From Nissolia schottii (taxonomy: Eukaryota; Streptophyta; Magnoliopsida; Fabales; Fabaceae), in assembly GCA_003254905.1 (NCBI GenBank), contig QANU01015176.1, positions 537,656-601,655 on the forward strand: a DNA stretch of 64,000 nt, read 5' to 3'. A model generated the notes under the pieces. It was given only the letters and a program-made list of their open reading frames with translations. It did not search any database and had not been told where the DNA came from. Position 1 is the first letter of the stretch, and every line of letters begins with the position of its first letter. This document shows, piece by piece, positions 24,120 to 37,009 of this stretch. The translations under genes and the position numbers were made by a program.

Positions 24120-24972
24120 ACATTCCACGCTCTCTACAAAAACCTTTCTTCTCCCAGAGTTGTTGCGACATAACCCTCTCGTCTTCATCCCACGAACAAC
24201 ACCCTCTCTTCTTCCTCTCAGTCGCTACTTCTTCTTCCTCCTTCTTCTGCAACCACATTTTTCAACTCTTCCATCGCAAGGCTTTTTCTTCTCCGTAACT
24301 ACTAGTAAGACCTAATGCTTACTAGTTCGTTTTCTTTTTCCAAGTTAATCGTCGAACAAAAAACTTTATCCGTCTTTCCTTTGCTATTTTTGTTTCCGAT
24401 CAAAACCTTTTTTCTTCTTCTTTCTTTTGTTCAGCTAAATAATGGTTATGTCTTGTTGTTTAAGAAAGTTTTGTCTCATTTTACGAACAATTGTGTCTAA
24501 AAATGAAAAAGGTTGTATCTGAGTAAAATAAATGGTTGTCTAAATATGAAAAAGGTTGTGTCATAGTAAAATAAATGGTTGTGTCTGAGCAAAATAAATG
24601 GTTGTGTCTCATTCTCTACTACGGTTGTGTCTGGTGTTGGTGAGTTGGTTTTGTCTGTCTTTCGTGGTTAATTTTACCTATGGTTAAGTCTGTAACGCTC
24701 TATGGTTAGATCTGATGAGAGAAAACTAATTTGTGGGTTTCTCAATGAAATAGTTGTATATGCCTATGCAGAGTGTCTAGTTGTGTCTACACAATTGAAA
24801 GGTTGTGTCACGTACTTTGTCACGGTTAGGTCTGTGTTTGCTAGTTGGTTATGTCTTTCTGCATTATATTATTGTGTCTTCCTTTTTTATTTGGTTATGT
24901 TTGATTGTGTCTTGTAGTTATGTCTTTCTATGTTATATTTGCTAATGTGTAATTTTATCATGTTGCAGAGCT
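24120..24972 (+). other. Leader and leader intron of the Ulp1-like gene
   Basis: A CT-rich leader (CTTCTTCCTCCTTCTTCTGC near 24230) ends at a CTA|GTAAGA donor (24304/24305). A TTGCAG acceptor at 24968 lies 4 bp before the start codon. The intron (24305-24968) is packed with GGTTGTGTCT-type units: about a dozen between 24490 and 24950. Confidence 0.55.
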
Positions 24973-27900
24973 ATGGCACCCAAGAAGTCAACTTCAGCCC
25001 CCAAAAAGGCAACACCCACCACATCTGAATTGTTTAAGGCGGATTACAACAAAAATGTATGATTTGTTTGGACTAGAAAATGTATGATTTTACATAAACA
25101 TAAGACATGATAACTAACTTGGCTGTTTGTGTTGCATGCAGTGCATGATCGAGTCAAAGTGCTCGGTGGCAAAAGTGCATGTTGTGGCGGAATCACTCAC
25201 CGCTGCACAAAAGAAGATAGTCCAAGAAATGAGATTTGGGGCATTGATCCAAGTCTCAAAGGTTGTTGTCAACCACCACTGGGGCATCAGCTAGTCAAAC
25301 ACTATGACTTCGCTACAAACACCATGGATGTGTCGAACAATGACAAGATCAAAGTTTGGGCAAACTACATAGGGGCTGCACTAGGACTGCTAGCAACAAG
25401 TATGATTATATTTTCTTTTGTTTGTTTATTTTGTGTACTGCTTATTTTTTTAAAATAATCCTTTGTCTTATGTTGTGCAATAGGTATGTCCCTCCCACAT
25501 ATTGATTCTGATGAGGTAAGGTCTATGATGCGTATAGAAATAAGACTATCTCACCCTACAATCAGAAATAAGTAAGGGAATCATTGGAGACAAATTCAGG
25601 AGGGCATACCTGCTCCTCCTGGTCAAGGCGTTTTTATGCCCAACCATGACACACAAGGTGTCAACTGACCACCTCCGGGCCATTGTTGATGTGTCAAACC
25701 CTTTGGCATACAATTGGTCAGCCTTCATCCACGACTTCCTGTTGGATGGTATAAAGAACTACCACGGAGATGTAGTCAAGAATTGCAAGGGCTACGTGTA
25801 TGTTCTGTAGGTATGTTATTCTTAATGTTTTATTTCAATGGTTGTGTCTATTGTAGATATTAGGCCTACTGTCATGTTACTGTTATGTCCAAATGCATAA
25901 AATAGTTCTATCTCTGTGCTTGAAGTGGTTATGTCTCGCACTTCGTCACGATTAGGTCTATGTTTGCTAGTTGGTTGTGTCTTTCTGCATTATACTGTTG
26001 TGTCTTCCTGTTGTTATGTATGTTTACACAAAATGTGATCATGAAATTTATGTTAACGTCTCTTAGATTTCAGTTGTTGTACTTGCAAGCTACCCGTTTC
26101 AATGAGTACAACAACCCGGACAACACCATCCCGTGGATCGTCTACTAGACGTCTGATCTAGTATACGCTTTTCTAAGTGATGAGAAGACTCAGGGAATGG
26201 TGAGTTTCATATGGTGTAATTCCTTTTTTGCATTTTGTAATTTTTTATTCATAACTAATGATTTTTTTTTGTTTAGGGGCTTTTCACAAACATTGTTGGT
26301 GACATGTGAAACGTCACTAAGAGGAAGAAGAGAGAAGCAACAAAGGAATTAGCCTTTGTTGATGAGGCTAAATCAGATGAAGAATTGCATCTTAATGATG
26401 TCATTTCTGATGATGAACCTATTCCCCCAAAAAAATCAAAGGGGAAAAAACAACAAAAAAACAAAAACAAAATGTGGAGGAACTACAAGTGGATGATGTG
26501 CAGCGGGGTAATATGGAATGTGAGATTGCTGGAATTAATGATGGGGTTGATGTGGGGGACGCATGGGAGCCTCAAAATAGGCGAGGTCTCTGATCGTGGA
26601 GGAGTCGACAAAAGCCATTCCAGAAGTGGGGGATGTTGGATAAGATTATTTTATTAATGTATGTTCTTCATATTTTGTTATGTGTGGCGTAACAAAATTG
26701 GTTGTGTTTCATTTTAAATACTGGTTAGGTCTTTTGTAGTAGATGTATTTTGTCTCATGTTGTTTAGTGGTTAGGTCTGATGTCGTTATACTATTAGCTA
26801 TGTTATTGTCTTTCCGTTAGGTGTCGTGTTATTATATACTTATTTTATTAGTTATGTTCTTCATTCATAATTTTTTGTGTCTCGTGTAACAAATGTCTGT
26901 GTCTTGCTTTGAATAGAGATTAGGCCTTTCATAATGAAAGTCTCATGTCTAATTTTGTTTAGTGGTTAGGTCCGATATCATTGTTTTGTTAGCTCTGTTG
27001 TTGTATGTTCATTAGGTCTCATGTAACAAAATAGTTGTGTCTCATTTTAAATAAATGTTAGGTCCGTTGTAGTATATGCCTTATGTCTCATATTCTTTGA
27101 TGGTTAGGTCTTATGTCTGTTACACTTATTTGTTCATGTTTGTTGTAACAGGGTCAATGAGACCACAACATTTGAGGATGCTGAGGGGGGACAGACCTGA
27201 ATTCAACACAGATGAAACCGTCCTCCACACTATAAATTGAGGGATGGATGCACCAAGCATTGACCTGCATCTTAGTGTGGAAACACAACCAGCCCCATTG
27301 ACATTAACATTATGGACTCGTCCAATGACTCATTTGCTTCCGTGTCTACACGGCCACCCCAACCCTCTACACCACCCCATCCGTCTACGACAACTTCCAA
27401 ACCCCCCACCAACAACTTCCAACCCTCAATGCCCACCCACAACCATCTTTAGACCAACCCCCTACACAAGCTATCAGCACCACCACCAGCAATTACGTAA
27501 TTGTCGGTTATTGCAAAAGCCTCATACAACATCTAAATGGACCAAAAAGTCCATGATATGTTGTATGTTTGGTGCATTAGCTGTAACTCAGGATAGCAAC
27601 CTAAGATGGGGGTGAATTAGGTTTTACTTGTTTTTCACCGATTTTGGTTCTTTGAAAGGTTTGAAACCCTAATTCCCAATTTTAGAACAAGACTCAGCAA
27701 TTTACCAAGTAATTGATAATGTTAAATGCAGCGTAAATTGTAAATTGCTGAATGTAAAGAGTGTAGGGATAAGAGAGATCACACCAGAGAATTTATCCTG
27801 GTTCACCTTCACAACCCGAAGGCTACGTCTAGTCCCCTGTTCTGATTCAGAGATTTTTCCACTATGTAAACTTGTGTTGTGTACAACCTCACACCCGAGG

Positions 27901-30475
27901 CACTTACACCGACAACTACAAGAGAACACAACCGTTCTCCTGGTTACACAATGTCTTCACCGAACCCTACGGTGATGATCAGAACACTACACCGAAAACC
28001 ACGGTGTTTACAATAACCAATTTAATTTGAAGAAGATTTGTACAATGGCTTTGTAACAATCCTAAACTCAGGGAAGGATAATCCTGAATAGAAAGCACTC
28101 AAAGATATGAAAGTTAAGGCTCAATGCTTTTCTGAGTTAGGATTGAAAAAGACTTTGAAAATTATGATCAGAACTTTGATCAGAACATGTGAAACTTGTA
28201 AGAATCAATGAGAGAATGAAGTTCTGATTGTGTGTCTTAGGTTCTGCACGAATTCTGCAATATATAGGCAATGGTGCCTGTTCATGAACCAATGCCAAAG
28301 CATATGATGCAAAACAACGCATTGTTTCATGAAAAAACACACCCATTCGAGCATGTAATCGATTAACCAAAGGCTGTAATCGATTACACACAAGAAACGG
28401 CCATATTTTCAAATTTCAAAAGGTGGTAATCGATTACTGCGGGTTGGTAATCGATTACTCAATTCAAAACTTGAATATTTTTGAATTCAAAGTGTTGGTA
28501 ATCGATTACACAAGCATGGTAATCGATTAACCATGCAAAACCCGAGTTTAAGTGTTAAAACCCTTTGAAAAATGTTGCCAAATGCTTCTAGGGTTTTAAG
28601 AAAAATGTTAGACATGTTTGTGATGAAAAACTTTGAGCCATTAACCTTAATATATTAACATGTGCTAACTATTGACTCTAGGGTTAAAATCTTGAACCTT
28701 TATAGATGTGCAGCTTGAGCTTGAGGTTCTTTAATCTTGTTTGAGTCTTCCCTTGAGTCTTCCCTTTTTCTGCTTTTTGTTGGTGTTGTTGTCGTCATCA
28801 AAACCACGCCATCAATGGTCAGAGGAAGAGTCTTCTTCACATTAGTAACAATAAACAAACAGTTGCGGACTTGTCTTACAAGCCGTTTACGTTGGTGGGC
28901 ATAGATGTGTCCTACATTAAGCCCTCTGCATATATTGAAGATACAATAAAAATATTGCTCTCCATTTTTCATGTTTGTGTCATTGATCTTGAAAATGAGT
29001 ATTTTAATTTATTTTTCTTTCTTCCTTTAATTTCAGTTTATTACTTATATCACTTACGTCTTCAATAATGCTCCAGAATATTTCCCGCAGAGTCAGGACA
29101 TCTTTTATCTGAACTCCAACATTGTTGTAAGTAAAATTATTTTTATTTTATTGGTTGTATCTGAAAATGAAAAGTAGTTGTGTATGAAATTGCAAACTGG
29201 TTGTGTCTTTGTACATATTTTGATTGTGTCTGCTTTTGATATGTTGTCATAAAATGACTTTGTGAATGAAGCCAGGAAAGAGTGGATGGAAAATGGCAAG
29301 TACACGCCACTCTTTCCTGATTATGACACTTACTTTTAGAAACAAATGTTGGCAAAAGGGAAACGATGGGGAAGTTTATTTTGTTTTATTTCAATAATAA
29401 ATTCTCAATTATATTGCGGGTGATGGTCCCTTTTTGCCCGAACGAGCACTGGTAGCTGTTTGCAGTTGACACTGTAACTTACAAACAATACTCCTTGTAC
29501 TTGTTCCATAGTGAATGCCTTGCTGATGATAAGCAGAAGATCTGCACGTTGGCTTTTTGTATCTTTAACTATTTTTCAAACACAATTTTTTTCTTTTTTT
29601 AATTTAAATTAATATAACACAAGCATATCATTATTTCAGAGTATGTACATAGAGGAGTTGTACAAGAAAGCCAACTCAGACTTTGAGTACACAGGGAATG
29701 GCTTCCAACTAATTTGGTTTTACATGCCCAAAGCAACCTAATGCATACGTGACTTTAACTACTCACCTATTTTATTACTATAACAACTTTTATTTAAATT
29801 GCATTAATCTTATTTCAATTTCTATTTTATGCAGTCATAATTTTGGCGTGTTCACAATTAAAAACATGGAGTTGTGGATGCCTAGTATACAAATGCCAAC
29901 TTGGGCAGATGTAAGCATAATTTAATTGTTTTCTTTAATGGTTATGTCTCTTTGTTGAACATGGTTGTGTCCTTAGATGCTACGAGGTTATGTCTTTCTA
30001 TATTATATAGTTGTGTCTAATTGTGCTACATGGTTGTGTTTGTGTATATTTTATGGTTATCTGCTAATGCTAAAAGGTTGTGTCCGTCTGTGTTATATTT
30101 GTGTCTGATTGTGCTACATTGTTGTGTCTGCCTATATTATACGGTTGTGTCTTTTATAATACAGCGGTTAGGTCCTCTTACGTACTAAGGTTGTGTCTTA
30201 TTGTGAAATATGGTTTTGTCTATATTAATTATGTTGTTTTATCTAACAGATCAACTGCGCCATCTTGCGAAAGAAAATTTTGTGTTACATGCTCCCTCAC
30301 CCATCCAACAAGATGCCTGAGCAATTGGTAAAAATGGTTCATCAGAGCAAAAACACACGCCGCAGCAAAAGGGAACAAAAAACGGATGTGAATGTGTGTA
30401 GCCCTTTCTGTGATTCAAACACAGATGAGCTACTAAAAGGAAAAAAAGAGCACGCCAAAAAGAAAGCGACGTAAC
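24973..30475 (+). pseudogene. Ulp1-like (C48 peptidase) protein gene of the MULE, decayed
   Basis: Starts MAPKKSTSAPKKATPTTSEL and runs to a GT donor at 25057; exon 2 begins at 25142. Recognisable blocks in order: SLTAAQKKIVQEMRFGALIQ (25200-25260); LVKHYDFATNTMDV in a shifted frame (about 25292); RRAYLLLLVKAFLCPTMTHK then NWSAFIHDFLLDGI (25590-25760); LLYLQATRFNEYNNPD (near 26070); a Lys/Asp/Glu-rich linker (26310-26480); a Pro-rich linker (27290-27490); and NGKYTPLFPDYDTY (near 29290). The catalytic-side block reads HNFGVFTIKNMELWMPS at about 29835-29885. The C48 consensus there is NDCG with the nucleophilic Cys; here Phe takes that place, so the protease would be inactive. There are also several in-frame stops and at least one frameshift (25285-25295). 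Exons are separated by GGTTGTGTCT-type introns. A basic Lys-rich tail ends near 30475. It is interrupted by a repeat at 27600-28810. Confidence 0.7.
27600..28810. mobile_element. Legume dispersed repeat with TAATCGATTA array, nested in the MULE
   Basis: Fossil-type insertion, probably an LTR or LTR-derived piece. It begins near GATGGGGGTGAATTAGGTTT and ends near GTTGTCGTCATCAAAACC, a pairing seen at the ends of many legume repeats. Six copies of GTAATCGATTA(C/A) lie between 28353 and 28535, each a 10-bp palindrome. It splits the Ulp1-like gene between its Pro-rich linker and its C-terminal half. No coding domain is recognised and the target duplication was not resolved. Confidence 0.55.
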
Positions 30476-30716
30476 TAATTCCATTCTTTTTTTTAAGACA
30501 AAACTATATATCTATGTAGTAAAATATTTGTACATATTTTATTCACATATTTGTACAAAAAAATATATCCTTTTGTTTGTGCATTTTAAGCATTTTTTAT
30601 TCACGCATTGCTGTATAATACATATTATTGTATCGGTTATGTCTCATGTAAATATATGATTAGGTCTGAATCCACAGGAGGTTAGGTCCCATCTAATTAT
30701 TTGGTTGGATCACATG

Positions 30717-33700
30717 CAGTATATAACATCCTGATTTTTCCCTTAGGGAAATAATCGTAAACATAAATATTAAATTAATTTTCTAATCATGATTAGGGAA
30801 TTAAAATGGGAAACTAATAGGTAGAATATCCCTAGGAAATAAGATGTGTCACGGCAAGAAGTTCGGCAGACAACCGAACAGTCGTTGTTCGCCGACGAAA
30901 TTTTCTGACGCGCAAAAGGTGTCCGTGAAAATACTCCTCCGGAGAAAATTCACAAACACCTTTAAATATTAATACCCTTAGGTAGAGGGGAATTAGAGGA
31001 TCGCGACGGTACAAACGAAATATTTTTCGGACGACCGTGCGCGACACACCGAGACTGCGAGCGATAAAAACACGCGCATAACCGGACAGTTACACACACA
31101 TACACGGCCAGCTTTGCTGAATTTTTAGCAAATTCCAAGTCAATAAAAACAATCCTTTAAATTGTGCTTCAAGACTTACCATCACCTTACCTTTCTTACA
31201 CATCATACCAAACTCATCACTTAGCCATACCTACACCCATACCTTCTACTATTCATCTAACTTTATTAAATTCCAAAATTTAACTAATTCCCACTCACCA
31301 TCAGCCACAAAACCGTGGCTTCCCTTCCCCAAAATTTCAATTAAATTGTCCCTAAAAATTAAGCTTAGTCACTCCAAAATTTATCAAGGCCAATCATACA
31401 CTCTTACACTTCCACACAATATCACTAACAATATTTTAAGTGACAAATTCCCACTAAATTCCAGCCCAAAAGCACGGCCAACACTTGCTGAATTTTCAGA
31501 ATTTTTAGTCAAAAAACATATTCCTTAATTTAAGCTTCCACACTTACCATCACCATGCCATACTTACCATCACCACCATACTTCATCACATCACCTATGT
31601 TGACTATTAAACTCATTTTTCCCTCAAAATTGCTGGCCAAAATCGTGGGAGCTTTCAGCTCTTGGAGGAGGATTGCATCCTCAACATACTTCTTAAACAC
31701 ACACCAAAGCAAGCCCTAGCACACTTCTTTGGCCTTCAAAAATATTTGAGCCTCCTCACCTTGTCTCCAAGCTTCACAAAACCAAGTCTCATCTCCCTAA
31801 AATCCTCTCATCTTTAGCTTCATCTTCTTCCATAAGCCAACCAAGAAAAATCACTCCACAATTATCCCATAGAAACACACTTTCATTCTCCTTACAAAGC
31901 TCTATGAACAACACCCTCCTTCTCGCAAATTTCCCTCATTTTCCTCTCCTCAAAACCGTGAGCTTACTCATAGTTTATCTCAAGTTTCTCCTTGGGAAAA
32001 GTGGCCAAAAGCTTGGAAGGCACCAAGGCTTCTACAGATTTTCACTCCAAGTCTCACTCACCCCCACAAGGTTTTTCTACAAGTGGGTAACTATGCATAA
32101 ATCACCTCCTTGGTAATCTATTTATGGTTATTGTGAATATGTGATAAAATGTACATAATGTGTTTTATGCCTTGAAATGAGCTTGCATGTGTTGTTAATG
32201 ATTTGATGAGGATAAATATATTTTTGGGTTGTTAAAATTTGTGGGTAATCTGACCTCCACTGTCTATGTGAAATTATGTGATATTCTCTATGTACAGGTT
32301 TGAAATAATTAAAATGTTTGTGAAAACATAACTGCACTGGTGAGTGAACCGTGCATCTTGGTAGCTTATGTGTTATGTGTTAAATAGTTTAGTATGATAT
32401 ATATCATGTTGGACATTATGTTGCATGTGAAATGTTTCTGGTATTGTTGGTGCCTTGTTGGAATACGTGGAGAGTTGCTGAGTAGGCATCTGGAGTGGTG
32501 CTGAGAGGGTTCCGTGGAGAGTTGCTGAGTGGGTTCCGTGGAGGTTTCCTGGAGTTGCTGAGGGGTTCCGTGGAGGGTATGCTGAAGGGTTCCGCGAACG
32601 ATCTCTTAGCAGGGTGCTGAATGATTAAGTTGCTACAGGTACCAGGTTCCGGGGAGCGTTCCCTAGAGGGGTTTTCAAGGTCCCATATATTCCAACAAGC
32701 ACTTAGCAGTAGAGTTTATGTGTAATATTTATGATAAAATGCATCATGAGGACAGGGTTGTCACTCAAGTGTTAGGACACCCTGAGATAACTAGAGGTCA
32801 TCACCTAATGTTATAAAAAGAGCATAATTGAACTATAAGAAACTATGATATCTGTAGAAGGATTCCGGACAAAAGGGTCTGGTATGCCTTAGCAGTTAGC
32901 AAGTAGTTATATGATATGAATTCCCTCTCTTGGCATGTCACACCTGACAAGTCCCTCCCCAGCCGTGCGAGACGGACTGAGTTATGATGATGTTACGCAG
33001 AGAATGATCTGAACGCGGTTTCCACCCGGACGAGAGAAAAGAAAGTAAGGAGCGCTTGAACTTTTATGTCATGACATTTAAAAGACGAGTAACATGTCCA
33101 TGAAGTTCGGACATGAGAGAGAGAGAGAGAGATTCAGTCCATGAAGTTCGGACTCAGGCCTTAAAGTCATCCACAAAGTTTGGATGCAGATGATTAAGTC
33201 ATCCACGAAATTCGGACGCCGTCCACGAAGTTCGGACGTAAGTGAGAAAGTCGTCCACGAAGTTCGGATGCATACAAGCCTCACTCCTAGTGTTATCACA
33301 TGTTGTAGCTGGACAAGGGATGACGATCTCCCAGTCTACATAGGAGCGATGGCATCTAGCAGCGACAAAAGGACGCAGCCATAGGCGCGTAAGAGAACCC
33401 CTTTTCCCAGACATGCATTAGAGATTTCTTGATGATATGCTATATGTATATGTATGTGTAAGTATGTCTATATGTAACGAGCGTCATGAGAGGACATCTC
33501 GAGTAGAAAAACGTGGGTACGTGGTGTAGTACCACAAGGCCCTAACAGTCTAGGTTAGAATGCACGAAAGTATGTAATTAAGTTAAGCAAGATTAGACTT
33601 TCCCACGATCACCTAGTAATTAGATAAAGCTGCTCAGGCCTAGTATGGATAATAATCAGTAGGGGTATTAGTATGAGTCGACACTTAGAGACCCCCTGAG

Positions 33701-34350
33701 CGGCGGAATCATAATTGAAGTGAAACGAATAGGTATTCCTCGAAGGACCCCACTGGGGACGTAATGTTCTCACCCGCACTTCGTTATGATTTTAGGCAGG
33801 AACACTTGGCACGCAGCGAAGACCAGAGCACACCTTGGAACGAGGACAGTAACTTCTCCTGTAGCCGAAGCCCCTGAGTCTAGACATCGCAGAGGAGCAG
33901 CCAGTGCTACCGTTCGACAAGCAAGCTGAGCAAGGATTAGTGACATGTATTGTGTAGCAGTCACACGGTCTAGTCAGACTGTCGGCGACTAAATGTGGTA
34001 AATGTAAATTATAATATTATTTGACTGTGTATTTGTATTCTGGACCAATTGATTGTACATATATGTATGATTAGAAAATATTTTGGAGATCTACTTTTTA
34101 GGATAGTAACGCTTAAGTCTGATAAGACTCTATCGCTTGTATCCATGTATAATTCATTGACGCCCATGGCTCTAAATTTGTAAACTAGTAAGGATGTGAG
34201 AAAAAATTTCAAAACGATCCGTATTTTTGAGTAAGAGATATTTTCCAAGCTAAAAGTAGGGGCTAAAAGTAACCTCAGCCAAGCAGATAACAACCCTATA
34301 ATCAGTATTACGATTAGAGCGTAAGCTGAAAGTAGGGGTGTTACACAGTA
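30717..34350 (+). mobile_element. Solo LTR (3,624 bp) of a long-LTR gypsy-like element inside the MULE
   Basis: The LTR spans 30722-34345, opening TATAACATCC (from an ancestral TGTAACATCC) and closing GGGGTGTTACA. The 5-bp duplication CAGTA is perfect on both sides (30717-30721 and 34346-34350), and MULE-type GGTTATGTCT text resumes at once on the right. No internal coding region is present, so this is a solo LTR left by recombination. It contains GGTTCCGTGGAGAGTTGCTG units at 32460-32620 and a TCCACGAAGTTCGGAC array at 33080-33275. It must be younger than the MULE. Confidence 0.88.
33078..33275. repeat. Array of TCCACGAAGTTCGGAC units in the solo LTR
   Basis: Six units of (C/T)CCA(C/T)(G/A)AAGTT(C/T)GGA(C/T), spaced by 20 to 50 bp with a (GA)n run near 33115. 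Several units contain an imperfect palindrome (GTCC...GGAC). Confidence 0.8.
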
Positions 34351-34499
34351 GCATGGTTATGTCTCATGCATTAATATCGTTAGATCTTTTAAATAATAGT
34401 GTACCGTACATGAAGTCTCTTTAATTATTAGTAATAAATGAATAAGAATTGTTTCTAATAAGTAATAATTCTAACAGTTAGTGAAAAAAATCTGAATGA

Positions 34500-37009
34500 G
34501 CCATGGAAGAAAATCCATTTATACAAATTGCTCATGTCCTTGACTTCTTGATTGCTTTCTTTACAGTTTTCTCCGTTAAAGATTGCTTCCGAAGCTTAAT
34601 TGAGCGGCCCTTCCTTCTAACACGTTTTGGGCTCCTAACATCCCTAAGATTCTCATCAATCACACTAGTTGCTTGTTTCTCACACGATGCTTATATAAAA
34701 TTGACTTCGTTGTTCAGATCTTGCTGCGACTTCAGCAAGGTCATATGAAATCATAATAGCTTCATCATAACGATCTATCACAACTGGCACATAAGTTTCA
34801 TCGCGACTACTCTTTATCCGCGTGTGACTTCGAGTTATGTTCTTGCTCCATCGTTTTAATATTTGCCTTTGTGGCAATTGTTTCACTCGTTGGACACCCA
34901 ACACAGTAATGGCATGACGGCATAAAATGCTGCTAAACTCAAATCGCTTGCACAAGTACTTGACCTCATTTTTGTCTACTTGGAACTCCACCTCATATGA
35001 CCTATCCCATGAGCTTGAACTATCTTCCACCACGTTGTACACTACCCTTAACTCATCTTGTGACTTCATAATCGCATTGCAATCGATCTTTGCATGAAGT
35101 TCTTTTTGTACCTCTTGATACTTGGAAATAGTGTACCCAACTTGAAACTATCTCTCAAATGCAATCTTCAATGCACAATTAATCGAAGTATTAAAGTCTT
35201 TGAAATCACCTTCTTCTTCTATTTGAACCTTCCTGGCAAGTGCTGAAACCACCACACAAATGAAATAATGTCATGTGATGTGAAATTAAATTAAATTAAG
35301 ACCTAATACACTAGCATTACGAGACCTAACCACACTATGCTGGCAAGCATAAACATCTTAATTAACATAAAAATATCACAACTAACCATTATCGTATAGG
35401 TTCACAAATTGGTGAAGGTTGCTACTTGAGTTGAGGAATCCATAAAAAAATGCATTCATACTTTCACTTCTTTGTGTGCTTGACATGCCAGCCAAAAATT
35501 CATCTCTAAAGTATATTGGAACCCATTTACGGCCATCATTAAAGATTCCTGTGAAAATTTATCGTTAATAATAAATATATATTGCTAGACTTAACCATCA
35601 TATATATAGACCTAATAACGTTGTTAACATAAACACAAATGACATATACCAAAAGGATTTAACCGTACCTGAAATCCATGCACTGCTTTGAAGATTATAC
35701 TTGTCGACAATCACATTCCATTCCTTCTCGAACTCTTCAACAGTAAGTGTGTTGTAAACAGCCTTGTTAATGTCCTCCTTGATGCTTAGATATTTTGTGA
35801 ATCCTTTTAACTTGTATGGAACTTTCTTTAATATGTGCCAAATACACCAATCATGACAAGTTATGGGGAATATTACTTCAGTTCCATGCTTTATTGACAT
35901 GCACTGGTATGTTATGATTCTCAATGGTGTTTTCTCCTTCATGCATCTCAAGAAACATTAAATAGCCAAACAAAAGATTCTTTCTCTTCAGACGCAATCA
36001 ACCCACACCCAAACAAAATAGAATTCCCATGATGATTAACACCAGCAAAACATGAAAAATGCATATTGCACCTACAAGTAAAATTATAACTGCGGTTATG
36101 TCTACTATAATAACACGGTTAGGTCGGGTTTGGTAAAATAAGTTAGGTTTGTAATCACATAAAGTTATGTCTTATATTATTATGTGGTTAGGTCACGTAC
36201 AGTATTTCGGTTAGGTCTCAAATATTAAAGTAGTTAGGTCATGTAAATAATAATGTACCTTACATGCTGGTCAAACATGTTGTGTCAAACAAGATTACAT
36301 CTCCAAAATATTTGTATGCTACTCAACTCCTAACATCACACCAAAAATCATGAGTGATTCGTTTCTCATTATCATTTAGAATTTCATAGTAAAAGTTGCC
36401 ATTTTGAGCCTGCATCCTACGAAAGTATTGGATCATGACTTGCCCATCTCTTTCCGACCCAACACCTCTAACTTCCATCCTTAAGAAATTCCTAACATCC
36501 CTCTCTGTGAATGTAATATTTTTTGCTCTACTAACTTTATGTAACAAAGAGTTATAAGTCTTGTATGTTAGTACCCCTGCACTATCATCCACCTCAATCC
36601 TCCTTTTTGCAAACATTGGTATGAATTTGTTGGATACAAAGTGTCTTGATTTTGATGGACTTGTTGCATGAGAGTGCTCCAAAACAACATTGATGATCAC
36701 CTAAGCCCCCTCAATATTCTTTGATGTAATGATCTTGGCCTTGCAATTTGCAGCAACAGAAGGGTTCTTCCTCTCTGATGGTGATAACTTTGATCGACTC
36801 TTGCCCTCCCTAACACATAAAATTATATGGTACCACGGAACCCCATATTCATCAAATTTTGTGTCTCTAATCTTGCACTCAAATCCTACTCTAGTTGCAT
36901 AGTATTTATAAAAATCATGAACATCCTCAACGGACTCAAATTGCATATCAACAGTTGGAATAATAATATTTGTACTTGATTCACCTATGTCCTCATCTGA
37001 TGCAGACAT
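34500..37009 (-). pseudogene. FAR1/FHY3-type MULE transposase gene, decayed
   Basis: Reads right to left. From the Met at 37009 an N-terminal FAR1 DNA-binding domain is visible: FYKYYATRVGFECKIRD, then SERKNPSVAANCKAKI, then VVLEHSHATSPSKSRH. Next come YKYFGDVILFDTTCLTSM (36250-36320) and, after an intron with an acceptor near 36075, [20 protein letters not shown] (DDE region of MULE transposase). Then WCIWHILKKVPYKLKGF (about 35800), RDEFLAGMSSTQRSESMNAF (35440-35510) and finally a SWIM zinc finger, CKRFEFSSILCRHAITVLGV (about 34900-34960). Breaks: an in-frame TAG at 36703-36701 where relatives have Trp, another stop at 36325-36323, a frameshift near 35950 and further stops. Since it lies with a Ulp1-like gene between inverted repeats, it is a transposase rather than a domesticated FAR1 gene. 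Inactive. Confidence 0.78.

Noticed and set aside
34500-37009. Working host FAR1-related gene
   Set aside because: Several stops and frameshifts, plus its position between MULE ends next to a Ulp1-like remnant, point to a dead transposase.
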